Below are positions 21,244-47,500 of a DNA stretch of 47,500 nt, one piece after another; position 1 is the stretch's first letter; each line of letters opens with the position of its first letter. The notes under the pieces were generated by a model, which worked only from the letters and a program-made list of their open reading frames with translations, was not told the DNA's origin and did not search any database. Origin of the DNA: Glandiceps talaboti (lineage: Eukaryota; Hemichordata; Enteropneusta; Spengelidae). The stretch lies in NCBI RefSeq assembly GCF_964340395.1, contig NC_135554.1, positions 22,178,092 through 22,225,591 of the forward strand. Reading direction: 5' to 3'. A program made the translations under genes and the position numbers.

Positions 21244-23361
21244 CGACTTAGTTTTGAATGTCATAGAGAACACGGATAGTGATACATGTACTGACACAAG
21301 TAGTAACAGTGAGTCAGATTAGAGTAACACTGATAATGGCAATATTGGAGGTAAAGGTGATGATGATGACAATGATATCAGGGAACTGTTACAAGTGACC
21401 AGAGTATGCATAACATTGAAAGCAAGTTTTAGATACTAACTAGATTGTGTATGATAATAAGAGAAAGGTCACTAGCCAGTTTTTTAATGTTCGTTACTTT
21501 ACAACCATTGCAGGAGTTATATAGAAACGCCTGTGATGAGAATGTCATTTTATCAGTAGTGTACAATGAAAACTCTCTTTGAGGGTGCCATCAATGGTCT
21601 ATGAATTCACCAATTTCACAAAATGTTGTCCACACACTCTTTCCTGTAGTGACATGGACATTTTCTCCGCTACCCTTGAAAAACTACCAACACACTCCTG
21701 ACTAGTTGTTTTGTCACATCCACAGACTTTCAATTCTGTAACTATTTGTTGACGATCGAAAGTCTTCATTTAGGCTTTTTCCATATTGAAATAGACGACC
21801 ACTACTTGAAGGTATTACAGAAAAGACGACTGATTGCAAATTTAATATGACCTACATGTTGGTGTCAGATCACCGATTGGTTTGAAGGTACATACATGAT
21901 AAAGTGTGGAGTAGCAGTGACAAAAATCATATTTGATGTCCGAATAGCCTTGGTTCAATATTAAAGTCACTCTATATTGTAAATTGTCATCAAAATTGTA
22001 TTAATAATTGTAAAAAGCTAAACATTTATTAATAAATTGGTAGTCGGCTCATTCATTACATAGACCTCCTTACATAAAATGATATGGTCAAACGAAATGT
22101 TTTAGCACCCATTTCGGTGATGAACAATTATCCTATTTAGGCTGTTAGTCCTGCTTGCATACGGAGTAAAGCGGCCCTTCATTCTCCGTCACGGTGTTGA
22201 GTGAAACGCATGCACTAGCAAGCAGGACTAGTATCCTGTCAGAACCAACAGTTGACAGACGACGCGTACGGTTGCCTTTTTAATTAGAGTGGCATTGATC
22301 CGGTTCTCCTGAAATACTCAGATGACTTCTGTCATTTAGATTTCAAAATCCATTCAAGAGATTTCAAAAAGGACCGTACACAAGCGGAGTTGCTAAAATA
22401 AAAACTCCACAAACACATCTGTTGTAAGACGTGTATATGTTTTGTTGTATTGCATGTGTGTGGGTGATTTTTCGCCCAAAACTCAACATATAATCTATAC
22501 ACTGAAAGTTTATTTTTAGGACCAGACAGACTATTACGTTGCATTATAGAAGCTTACCCTCAAATGTTATGTTACAACATGACAAACTTTCACAGACACA
22601 GACAAACTCATAAATGAGTTGCGTGAACCACAGACAAGTACATGTTTGTGCATGAACCTACATCAGAGGGGCCCAGTGTTGTTTTTGTACCAATATTTGT
22701 CAGTTTGATAGTGATAAGAAGTAGACTTTTTTAGTTCTGATCACAGCCATTTCTGTATAACTCCTGCAATGGTAATATATGTACAAATATTGAGTCAAAA
22801 TCATTTCATTTGTGTGAAAATAATACATATAATGGGAATATTGATTAACGTTCAGTATATGCAAATGTCATGGGGAGGGTCATGTTTTACAAAATGGGAC
22901 AAAGGGGAGGGTTTCTTTTTAAGACCATGTGTGATTTCCTCCTGCCCTCCCCTCCCCTTGTCAATACTCAAGGCTCCCTAATTGAATGAGAAGGATATCC
23001 TCTGTCAGCCCCCTCCCCTCCACTAATAGAATCAGGAAGATATCTGCTATGTTAGCCCCCTCCCCCTCCCTAATTAAAGTAACAGGGAGCAAAAGTGTAA
23101 TACTTTTATTTCCAAGGCACAGTAATTAAGACATTGATATAATTCTGAATTTCTTGTCCTAACTAGATTACAGATATGACTGACGACTGGACCAACTACA
23201 CATCAAAACGATATGAAGAATACAAACTAAAAAGAGATGATCACATACGAGTCCTTGGCAAGGAATCAACACAACAACTGGAAGAGTTCTATAAGGTTGT
23301 GGCCGAGTCATTTGGCGGCGGCCATCTTGGAGGAGGTCAAATTGTAGCAACCAAACCTTGA
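8074..23361 (+). CDS. SAM-dependent class I methyltransferase, sarcosine/dimethylglycine N-methyltransferase-like, 7 exons
   Basis: Exons: 8074-8125, 9327-9364, 10816-10928, 16721-16917, 19669-19777, 20597-20738 and 23167-23361. They sum to 846 nt and 281 residues, all with GT/AG borders and matching phases. The start ATG has a good context (AAAATGG). The protein holds a Rossmann methyltransferase fold: motif I VLDIGSGLGG at residues 73-82, an acidic LEIQ motif after beta-2, DYLLSWLVFLHIPDK (motif IV/post-IV region) in exon 5, and HLKPGGKIYVED (motif V-VI). The pre-domain DQYHYYG and the C-terminal Gly-rich LGGGQIVATKP are typical of sarcosine/dimethylglycine or phosphoethanolamine-type N-methyltransferases. 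A role in betaine or methylamine synthesis is inferred, not shown. A cytosolic enzyme is likely, since no targeting signal or TM segment is seen. The AATAAA at 24049-24054 is a likely poly(A) signal. Confidence 0.88.
8126..9326 (+). other. Methyltransferase intron 1, with repeat fragments
   Basis: It contains a solo terminus GGGAGCCTTCAGTAATATTA at about 8649 (same family as the 2-kb element in intron 6). A degraded SINE piece lies at about 8760-8875, matching the 10.4-10.8 kb SINE (TTTAGCCATTCA, ATGGCA, GAGGCTC). A 109-codon open frame (8844-9173) repeats PHFR(L/P) from CCCCATTTTAGAC repeats. I treat that frame as repeat-derived, because it begins inside the SINE piece and has no splice context. 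Confidence 0.6.
9952..10406. repeat. (TTGG)n tract in intron 2
   Basis: About 450 bp of TTGG tetranucleotides are interrupted regularly by GTCTGGCTGTTGGCTGG-like units, giving a higher-order pattern. On the minus strand it reads as Gln/Asn/Pro/Thr repeats, which is not a gene. It abuts the tail of the SINE at 10408. Confidence 0.95.
10408..10780 (-). mobile_element. tRNA-derived SINE, antisense in intron 2
   Basis: Read on the minus strand, the head near 10780 has an A-box-like GGGCGAATGGTTGGAGTGG and a B box GGTTCGAGCC. A unique body follows, then a 3' end CAAAGTGCTTTGAGCACAGA ... GTGCTATATAA, of the kind seen in LINE-shared tails, and an A/T-rich tail at 10408-10440. The head ends about 36 bp before the exon 3 acceptor (exon starts 10816). 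A degraded relative lies in intron 1. Confidence 0.75.
11647..11888. mobile_element. Foldback element: perfect 111-bp inverted arms with 9-bp target duplication
   Basis: The element spans 11656-11879. Each 111-base arm is the exact reverse complement of the other around a 2-base centre (GG at 11767-11768), and the termini are CAATCTGATT and AATCAGATTG. CATGTCCCC lies directly at both ends (11647-11655 and 11880-11888), the expected mark of transposition. It has no coding capacity. A 9-bp duplication suggests a Mutator-like mobiliser. The lack of any arm mismatch implies a recent insertion. Confidence 0.85.
11961..12062 (+). pseudogene. Short open frame resembling the N-terminus of hAT/ZBED-type transposase-derived proteins
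   Basis: ATG in a CpG-rich patch opens 33 codons beginning MKREREQTIDRYFV, followed by RPRKRSH and a stop. A basic start followed by Gln-Thr-(Ile/Leu)-Asp-(Lys/Arg)-(Tyr/Phe)-Phe is common at the start of hAT-like and zinc-finger domesticated transposases. GTATGA overlaps the stop and could be a splice donor. The match rests on a short motif only. Confidence 0.22.
14185..14400. repeat. Dispersed repeat (AAAATCTACCTGAGTTCCCC family)
   Basis: This segment (GGTAAGTAGGCAAAATCTACC ... CATTTTACCAGG ... TTAGCAAACAC) aligns by eye with 30335-30590 in a FAF1 intron. A reversed fragment occurs near 36945-37000. I see no coding content or clear termini. Confidence 0.6.
16210..16493 (-). mobile_element. 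tRNA-derived SINE, antisense in intron 3
   Basis: On the minus strand the head reads GTTGTCGGTGGCCAAGTGGT (A box) with a B box GGGGTTCAAACCCC (16428-16441 region). The body contains the conserved SINE core GGTTTTCCCCGGGTACTCTG, and the 3' tail is (ATAAA)n-like at 16210-16236. tRNA-like stems are present, but the body and tail show it is a SINE and not a tRNA gene. Confidence 0.82.
16918..19668 (+). other. Methyltransferase intron 4
   Basis: A diverged tandem pair of about 50 bp with CATGTTGG(C/T)TATTTT lies at about 16955-17045. The rest is AT-rich. Open frames at 17325, 17771, 18086 and 18520 have no splice-consistent or family support. Confidence 0.55.
20044..20370. repeat. Decayed foldback/dispersed repeat in intron 5
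   Basis: CCTCATGGGA near 20045 pairs with TCCCATGAGG near 20180-20189. The intervening arms (ATGCATATACATTAGATGAT against ATCATTCATCTAATGCATAT) are inverted with several differences. Sequence to the right (TTGGCAATCATG ... ACTCTCCAGAACC ... ATTTCCTG) recurs at about 31370-31560. Confidence 0.6.
20770..20927. repeat. C-rich minisatellite, left part
   Basis: About three units of roughly 47-50 bp have the consensus CCCCTCCACTAATnGAATCAG followed by AAGATATC and TGTTAGCC. The array resumes at 22979, so it was split by the 2-kb element. Confidence 0.8.
20925..22981. mobile_element. 2.05-kb non-autonomous DNA transposon with TAA target duplication (Harbinger-like)
   Basis: Termini GGGAGCCTTCAGTATTTACA (from 20928) and the reverse complement of GGGAGCCTTGAGTATTGACA (ending 22978) are inverted. 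TAA flanks both ends (20925-20927 and 22979-22981). Removing the element and one TAA restores a normal minisatellite unit (CCAC-TAA-TTGAATGAG). Three-base TAA/TTA duplications are the mark of PIF/Harbinger elements. The body has a G16 run, a (GAT)n tract at about 21213-21245 and an acidic Asp/Ser-rich open piece, but no intact transposase that I can recognise. Confidence 0.7.
22146..22230. mobile_element. Short TIR element of the TAGTCCTGCTT family, nested in the 2-kb element
   Basis: Termini TAGTCCTGCTTGCAT and AGCAAGCAGGACTA match those of the element at 7544-7653. The flanking bases agree at only 6 of 9 positions, so any duplication has decayed. Confidence 0.5.
22979..23085. repeat. C-rich minisatellite, right part
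   Basis: Two to three further units of the array left of the 2-kb element, ending about 80 bp before methyltransferase exon 7. Confidence 0.75.
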
Positions 23362-24075
23362 AATGGATTTATAGCCACACAGGCAATAATTCTCATGGCA
23401 CCCACCACTTCATTATGTGCCCCCTCTTTATGTTTTCATGGAAATTAGCCAAACGAGACCTATCTCCAAAAAGCCTATTGCCACCACAATAGTTTTATTA
23501 TTTTATTAGCTGGTGTCTACATTTCTGTATATTTTAAGACCCCAAGGATATTATGACCTTGACCTCCATTTCCAAGGTCAAACTGAAATTTGGTCAATGG
23601 AAGTTTTGTTCTTGGAGTCACCATTCAGTTGTTGACACCAGTATTATCACAGTAAACCTTTCTAATAAGACACTAATCCATGACCTTGATCTTCATATTC
23701 AAGTTTAATGAGCAGTTTGCTCCATACATTTAAAGTAATTCAAGTGTATACATCCATCCTTTGAGAATTCTGTGTAAAACTGAACTGTGTGTTTGAATGC
23801 AGAAGACTTGTTATAAATGCATAAAATGCATAAATGCATTGTGGGAATATTGACTACAGCTGGAACTAGTCATAGTATGGATACAAGTATTATGTTACAG
23901 ACATGGATATGTCTGATGTACACAATATTGCCGATATATTTCTTACTTGTTTTACAGTGTTTTTTCAGTATTTATCTTTGCAATTATTAGCATTTTATGT
24001 ATATTTGGGGTTTTCTATCAGTAAAATGGGACCAACTGTACTTATTACAATAAAGCTAATTTATAACACTCAACA
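23362..24075 (+). other. Methyltransferase 3' UTR
   Basis: AT-rich sequence after the TGA. AATAAA at 24049-24054 is followed by a GT-rich stretch (GTATGATGCTTTTG), so polyadenylation near 24070 is plausible. Confidence 0.55.
24049..24054 (+). terminator. Candidate poly(A) signal of the methyltransferase gene
   Basis: Canonical AATAAA about 690 bp after the stop codon, with GT-rich downstream sequence. Confidence 0.5.
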
Positions 24076-24159
24076 GAATGTATGATGCTTTTGTACTTGC
24101 TTTGCATGTAATACCATGATTACTTGAAGTATTACAATTGTAGTAGTAAATAGCCAGGC

Positions 24160-24690
24160 AACTGAAAGCATCGGAAAGGTAGCCATATTTGTGATTAAAC
24201 TAGCCTCAGAAAGGCAGCCATATTTGTGATTAGACCATCCGTAGAAAGACAGCCATTAGACCATCCGTAGAAAGGCAGCCATATTTGTGATTAGACCATC
24301 CGTAGAAAGGCAGCCATATTTGTGATTAGACCATCCGTAGAAAGACAGCCATTAGACTAGCTCTGGATGTATGCGCTATGATGTTCGACACGTCTTTCCA
24401 TCATTTTAGATGGAAAGACGTGTCGAACATCGTAGCGCATACATCCAGAGCTACCATTAGACCATCCGTAGAAAGACAGCCATTAGACCATCCGTAGAAA
24501 GGTAGCCATATTTGTGATTAGACCATCCGTAGAAAGACAGCCATATTTGTGATTAAACCATCCGTAGAAAGGCAGCCATATTTGTGATTAGACCATCCGT
24601 AGAAAGGCAGCCATATTTGTGATTAGACCATCCGTAGAAAGACAGCCATTAGACCATCCGTAGAAAGGCAGCCATATTTGTGATAAGACA
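24160..24690. repeat. Satellite of alternating 34-bp and 24-bp units
   Basis: Units read GATTAGACCATCCGTAGAAA followed by GGCAGCCATATTTGT (34 bp), or a shorter form lacking ATATTTGTGA (24 bp), in about a dozen copies. A foldback element interrupts it at 24358-24453. One further unit lies alone at about 25138-25170, past 450 bp of unrelated sequence. Confidence 0.9.
24349..24462. mobile_element. 96-bp foldback element with 9-bp target duplication inside the satellite
   Basis: The element at 24358-24453 has 45-bp arms (TAGCTCTGGATGTATGCGCT ... and its complement) with one mismatch and a 6-base loop (ATTTTA). CCATTAGAC stands directly on both sides (24349-24357 and 24454-24462). Removing the element and one copy restores an exact satellite unit, which shows the empty site. 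It differs in sequence from the 224-bp palindrome but shares structure and duplication length. Confidence 0.85.
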
Positions 24691-25137
24691 CAAGTTCTCC
24701 CATGCAACGAGACGTCAGCGTCCTGCTTTCGTTGAATCAAGCAACACCAATTTAACTTTTAACCATCAGTCAAGTGCGTCAGGATTATTTCAAAAGTGTA
24801 CATTTTCAGTCAATGTTCAATTTGTTAACCATTAAATTAAAGTAGACTGTGTAACGTCGCGTCTCTGATTTACTGCCTCGAGCTTTCTCCATTCAACTGA
24901 ATCAACGCCGAGATATCTATTTTTAGCAGTGTACAAGATTGTATATTGTTCTTATGTAAATATCCAAACAAAATTGTTACTTTCTTTGACCTCTTGCCCC
25001 GTTTTCTTCGTTGCTCTAGTTTTCAACGCGTTTTCGTTATGCATTATATGATGTAAATAAAGTAATTTATCAATGCAGTGTGTGTGTGTGTATGGGCGAC
25101 ATGAACGTATTGCTTCGGCGGGGGTTATTGCTTAATT
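24691..25137. other. Unrelated segment splitting the satellite, with a 3'-UTR-like end
   Basis: This 450-bp non-repeat block separates the main array from an isolated unit. It is CG-richer at its left and has AATAAA at 25056-25061 followed by GT repeats at 25079. It could be an insertion (retroposed transcript end) or the array's original flank. Confidence 0.35.
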
Positions 25138-25170
25138 AGATTATCCGTAGAAAGGCAGCCATATTTGTGT

Positions 25171-28100
25171 GGAACATCAACAGTTCCACAACGGCACATT
25201 ACTGTACATTACGGAGTCAGTCAGTAAATGACTCGTTCCGTTTACTTTTCTGGAGAATTTATCATAACTTGACTCAACAGCACAATTTTTTTGGTAAAAA
25301 GGTCAATTTTAATACAAACAAGTAACAAATATTACTTAGTATTCCTACACAACACAAAAGTCCTAATTACAGACAACTGATGAAGTATATCCTTTTACAG
25401 TTCTACAAGTCCACATTTTATTTCTATCTTCATCTGATTAAAACAAAAATAATATGCATTTGGATATAATTATTAAAGAGCGTTCTGACAGTCGATTTTT
25501 ATGCAGACTGGAAATTTTGCTGTTCAGGTCAATATAGAAAGCCAATGTATATATGAACACAGAATGTAAGGTACTGTTGACCTTTTGCCTCGACACTTAC
25601 TATTGGCCTAGATGTCGACTATATCCATCCACCCCAGTGGAGATACTGACCCAGTATGGGTACATGCATATGTTCAGAGGCTCTGACCCCCTTGTAGACT
25701 TTTGATTCTTGATTTTATTTTTTAAGCACATGGAGAGGTTTGACCTCTCCTCTTTGAATGCACATACGATTTCTGACCCCAAATTTTGAACAAAGTAGTT
25801 GCCGATTTTGAAACTTATCTGAGACATCTGACCCCTAATTTCTGGCTAAAATGTAGTCTTTTGACCCCAAGTTTTTGCTGCATTTAGTTTGTAATTTGAG
25901 TCTACTTGGGTACACCTGTACCAGTTATCCAGCCGGCCAAGTACCCTTCACCCTTCAGAGCCGTCCACACACTATACACCAAACAGAAAGACATCGACAA
26001 AGATGCAACACATTGGCACTACCACAATTGTGGTAATTTTATTACAATTTGCATATTACAGCTTTCATACATTTAATAATAAATTTGATAAAATAGTACC
26101 CTATACAGTCAAGTGTAGGATGGATATCCAAACTGTCTTTTATCTCTACATCAAAAGAGTCATATTTTAATATCTACAAAACAAAGGAAATGATTACACA
26201 CGTCATGGGCACCGATAGCAAGGTCAGTGTTTGTTTGTGAGCACAGGTTTATTACCTCCAATTAGGCAAATGTTTCACATAAAATACTGAAAGTTATAGA
26301 TTTGTGTAGCTTCTAGGTACGCTAGCTACGTACAAAGACTGATTTGTTTATTTCTATGTACAGCTTGGTTTCGCATGATGTACTGTATCCATCCACCTGT
26401 GTGTGTGTGTATATAAGAATCTAATCACAATTGTTATGATTAGCAGCTGATGACAGCAATAATGATTGCCAGGTTTCAAATTTGTCAAGAACATCTTTAC
26501 TGTGTATTCTCATGAAATCACCTATTTAGTCTTGCTGTTCCTTTTGTTTATCACCATTCAAGTTTACTGAAGTATAGCACTGCACAAAGAATATGAAACA
26601 CCAGGTTTGGACACACCTCTAGGCCTGTCAATCAACTAAATACAGACAACTCACAGCTGATGTGATCCCCAGCATATCCATTCTGGCAGTTCAATGGCCT
26701 GCTAATTAGATTTACAATTAACGTCTTGCAAAGCTTAGATAAGATGTGTGGTCTTGATGGATATTAGATGCTCTCTACATTTGTTGGACTGTAATTGTAA
26801 CACTGGCAATGTATCGTTCAACTTTAGACCTGCCATAACATTCTGATGGATATTGGGTTCTATCAAGCTTGTTTGACTGTGAATGTAGAATCAGCAAGAA
26901 CCTTATACAAGAAGTCTTTCCTACTTGGTGTTCAGATCAGATGTGTTGTTTTGGGGTCTATCTACCAATAGATTGTTTTCATCTGTAAGCTGATTAGATC
27001 GAGACAAGATGGGCTGACTGATCTTAGCCACGTTTCAGCTATCACAACTGTGTCTTAGCATATACATACCATAGCTGACAATTCTACAGATTGCTAATTA
27101 GCCATGTTCTGAAAAGTTTACATTAGACGACTTTTCCTGACGGGTATTGGATTCTATGACTAGCTATATTGGTGGACTGTATTTGTAGCATTGGTATAAA
27201 GCAGTATTTATCTGATGTTCAAGACTTCAGCTCTGACGTAATGTTCTGGTGGAAGTAGGGTTTGATTTAGTTTGTTTGACTAAAGTAGTATCAGTAAGGA
27301 CCTTAGACTAGCTTCTAGAATTCAGATCAGATACAGTGTCCTCATAATTTGGTTCTTCTGTACTGGTAAATGTAACACTCATCAGTCAAGGCTTTTAGAC
27401 TGCAAGTTATGTCCATGTGAGGTAATCTTGTCACTGTTACCATGGAAAATTGCAACTTACATGTCGACTGTCCATTTCCTATCAAAGGACTACAGGATAC
27501 ATCATGAAATGTTGAGTTCTAATGAACTTTTGACCAAGCTTTTGGGGTTTTCTTTGACCATAGCAATCGCGTTACCTGGTTCCTTTTACGACATACTGTG
27601 TTAGATAATCTTTTGATCTTTGTTTGATAAGGTGGGATACAGGAATGATCAAGATTGTGTCGATTAAGAGTTGATAAGACCAGAGTGGATGATGACCCCC
27701 TACATACAACACCAAGGAGATGTACATGATATCAGAATGCACCGAGTTTATTAGACATTAGATTGTTTAATTATATAATGGTTATCATGGACCATCACAT
27801 GGTAATATGATGTATTGCTATATCAATTCACCAAGGTTGTGATTTGAAAATGTCACCTTGTATGGTGCGGTGCGTCCACAGACTAACTACTCATTGTTAC
27901 CACTTTTTTTTTTTACTCCTCAGATTAGCTTGCAATTTTTCTGTCCTTCGTAGGGAAGCTGCAATAATGTGGACATGTTGATTGGACAAGAAGTGACCCA
28001 ATGTGACATCGTCTAGGAATCTGTAGAGTAGGTGATGAATTATGTAGAGTTGGCAGGTGTTGAAGACAGAGGATAGTAGAAATACCATGTGGTCCTGTGC

Positions 28101-28230
28101 TTTTTAAGCCAGTGATTACAAGGGTTACCATATATTATCTATACACTAGTATACAAGGTGATTTCAACCACAGACAGTCCTATGGATGCTTGCAGTCATC
28201 ATACAGTAAACAGATGATATACTTGTTTCT
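25171..28230. other. Spacer between the convergent genes; may include FAF1 3' UTR
   Basis: Repetitive but gene-free. From about 26750 to 27330 a diverged motif (GATGGATATTGG(G/A)TTCTAT then TGTTTGACTGT and TGTAG) recurs four times at irregular spacing, suggesting an old tandem array. Minus-strand AATAAA candidates occur at 27747-27752 and 26248-26253. Confidence 0.45.
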
Positions 28231-28675
28231 GGCAGCAATGCAGACACAGATGTTTCTGGCAGCAATGCAGACACAGATGTTTCTGGCAGCAATGCAGACA
28301 CAGATGTTTCTGGCAGCAATGCAGACACAGATGTTTCTGGCTGCAATGCAGAAACAGATGTTTCTGGCTGCAATGCAGACACAAATGTTTCTGGCTGCAA
28401 TGCAGACACAAATATTTCTGGCTGCAATGCAGACAGATATTTCTGGCTGCAATGCAGACACAGATGTTTCTGGCTGCAATGCAGACACAGATGTTTCTGG
28501 CAGCAATGCAGACACACATGTTTCTGGCAGCAATGCAGACACAAATATTTCTGGCAGCAATGCAGACACAAATGTTTCAGGCAGCAATGCAGACATAGAT
28601 ATTTCTGGCAGCAATGCAGACATATATATTTCTGGCAGCAATGCAGACACAAATATGTCTGGCAGCAATAAAGAC
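28231..28675. repeat. 27-bp minisatellite beyond the FAF1 stop
   Basis: About 16-17 units of GGCAGCAATGCAGACACAGA + TGTTTCT. A block of units near 28340-28500 has GGCTGC instead of GGCAGC, and one unit at about 28430 is 2 bp short. Because the unit is a multiple of three without stops, several frames on both strands stay open (Phe-Leu-Ala-Ala-Met-Gln-Thr-Gln; Ser-Gly-Ser-Asn-Ala-Asp-Thr). I see no independent sign of translation. Confidence 0.92.
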
Positions 28676-28841
28676 ACAAATGAAACTATCTTACAAAGTT
28701 GTGAAACCTGCGGTATTTCTATTTCTATAGAAATAGTAAAATCTGTTTGAGTCATGTACACCATTAAAGTTGACTATTTTACTATCCCCTACTATACTAT
28801 ATTACACTACAATAGACTCTAAATAATTTAAAATGTTTTAG

Positions 28842-46255
<17,414 letters not shown>

Positions 46256-46620
46256 TGTTGTTGCTTAATGTTTGAACTGCGCAGGGTCGTCTTTACTTTC
46301 GTTGCGGCAGCGTATTACGACATTTCCAACAGGGCTTCAGTTTGCGACATTCCGTTTAAACAGATGACGTCATTTGTTTTGGACCATTGTTTAGACACGC
46401 GTACTGAGTAACAAAAGAGCTTTGGCACTTTGCCCAGCGTCAGTGCATAGATCACGTCGGCCAATCACTTCGCGAAATTTCAACATGTTCAGGACATGTC
46501 TGTGAATAAAGCGTCCTATTGCTTGGGATTGGTCGAGGAAAATTTAAAGGTCTGTATCTTAGACGATTTAAAATCACCTATGTCTCCATGACTATATTTT
46601 TAAACGCGGAAGTGGTTCGT
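46256..46620 (-). promoter_or_regulatory. FAF1 promoter region
   Basis: CpG-bearing sequence directly upstream of the FAF1 start codon. It holds a perfect palindromic CRE, TGACGTCA, at 46365-46372 (110 bp upstream of the ATG). Two CCAAT-box cores follow (CCAAT at 46461-46465 on +, ATTGG at 46528-46532, i.e. CCAAT on the minus strand). No TATA box near the start. These are features of a broadly expressed housekeeping promoter. Confidence 0.55.
46365..46372. promoter_or_regulatory. CRE palindrome (CREB/ATF site)
   Basis: Perfect TGACGTCA, 110 bp upstream of the FAF1 ATG. Known to bind CREB/ATF dimers; function here is inferred from the match and the position. Confidence 0.5.
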
Positions 46621-47500
46621 ACAGACTACGAGAGGCCACACCGAGCTAGCAGCCGTTTGTAGCACCTGCACGGTGCATTGAAAGTGACATATCCCGTTTT
46701 ATATTGTACGCAACGGTATTACTATCTTTTATTTAAAAAAAAAAAACGGTTGCTCGCCAGTTGACAGACCGGTCGGCCTCATCAAAATAGACGCGACGCT
46801 TAGATTTAATTTGTGATTTGTCTGCCAACAAGGTAACGAGATAAAACATTTGTAACGGGTCCAGTGTTTGGATGTTGCATTCAGTTGTACGGTGAGTTGA
46901 TTATTTTATTTTGAAATTCAAAATATCGATTGCTATTGTTATATCCTATTCCACGTATGTGTATTTTTAAATGTGAGTGTGCACCTCTTAATACGGACAT
47001 GGTTCTAGTGTTGCAGTGTTGACCTTAAAATGTTTCCCGTTGGGAAGCGACTCGGCTGCAGTTCACGCCGTTGCTAGCAGTGATTATTTGTATTAAAGCG
47101 TATCATCCATGCGCCATTGACTTCATTCGACGTTGCACACGCTTTACTATATATATATATGCATCACACTGTGGGAATATTAATGTTCAATTATATAAGA
47201 GAGGATGCAAAATAGAGTTGATGGCCAGTACCCAATATAAATTATTCGCCGATTGAACCCTGGGGGTAACGCCGAGGCACTAATCCAAGAACGTATCCTT
47301 CTCGATTTTCACTGGATAGTTGTGTTCTGATTAGTGTCACGTTGTCACGTTATACGTCACTTGATATATATATATTTTCCATTTGCCTCGTTCATGTATA
47401 ATATGCATGATAAATTATGGTGCACGGAGTTGTCGTACTCTAGCCTATGTATATCCGTCCATATGTGTTCCTGCAATATACCTGGACATCGAATAGAATG
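46621..47500 (+). other. Right flank; possible untranslated first exon of a divergent gene
   Basis: CpG-containing sequence continues to about 46890, where GTACG precedes GTGAGT, a strong 5' splice site on the + strand. An untranslated first exon ending at about 46890 would make the FAF1 promoter bidirectional. Beyond it the sequence is AT-rich with TATATATATA runs at 47151 and 47365. No protein is recognised. Confidence 0.22.

Noticed and set aside
24160-24690. CRISPR-like array
   Set aside because: Units are contiguous with no unique spacers and the genome is eukaryotic; it is a satellite.
28097-28764. 217-, 194- and 171-residue repeat proteins over the 27-bp minisatellite
   Set aside because: The unit is a multiple of three without stops, so many frames stay open; the + frame changes register at the short unit, and no splice or start context supports a gene.

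Overview
This is an AT-rich, intron-rich animal nuclear genome segment, not prokaryotic or viral. Spliced genes with GT/AG introns, tRNA-derived SINEs, foldback transposons and long (ACAT)n, (TTGG)n and (CT)n tracts all point to an invertebrate bilaterian. The receptor type (adhesion/methuselah-like with a cysteine-rich ectodomain) and the sarcosine/dimethylglycine-type methyltransferase suggest a marine lophotrochozoan or invertebrate deuterostome, but I cannot name the species.

Layout. (1) 316-2690, + strand: the large 3' exon of a seven-transmembrane family-B/adhesion-like receptor; its 5' end lies outside or upstream. (2) 8074-23361, + strand: a complete 7-exon gene for a 281-residue SAM-dependent methyltransferase. 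All splice phases close. (3) 46255-28842, - strand: a complete 16-coding-exon FAF1 orthologue (716 residues; UBA, two ubiquitin-like domains, UAS, coiled coil, UBX). Its frame is continuous through every junction. Genes 2 and 3 converge on a repeat-filled 5.5-kb spacer. FAF1 starts at a CpG-containing promoter with a perfect CRE palindrome and CCAAT boxes, and this may also serve a divergent transcript to the right. The three genes have no evident joint pathway.

The rest is introns and spacers loaded with repeats. Notable are a 224-bp perfect palindrome and a 96-bp near-perfect palindrome, both flanked by 9-bp target duplications. A third short TIR element also has a 9-bp duplication. A 2.05-kb element bounded by TAA duplications sits inside a C-rich minisatellite. 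There are also two tRNA-derived SINEs, an opened-up 34/24-bp satellite, and a 27-bp minisatellite just past the FAF1 stop.

The most unusual signal is inside FAF1. Three exons (3, 5 and 7) each have one or two tandemly duplicated, decayed copies of one exon end plus its splice site in the adjacent intron. I do not see a new multi-gene system. The best leads are the foldback elements with 9-bp duplications and the recurrent exon-edge duplications.
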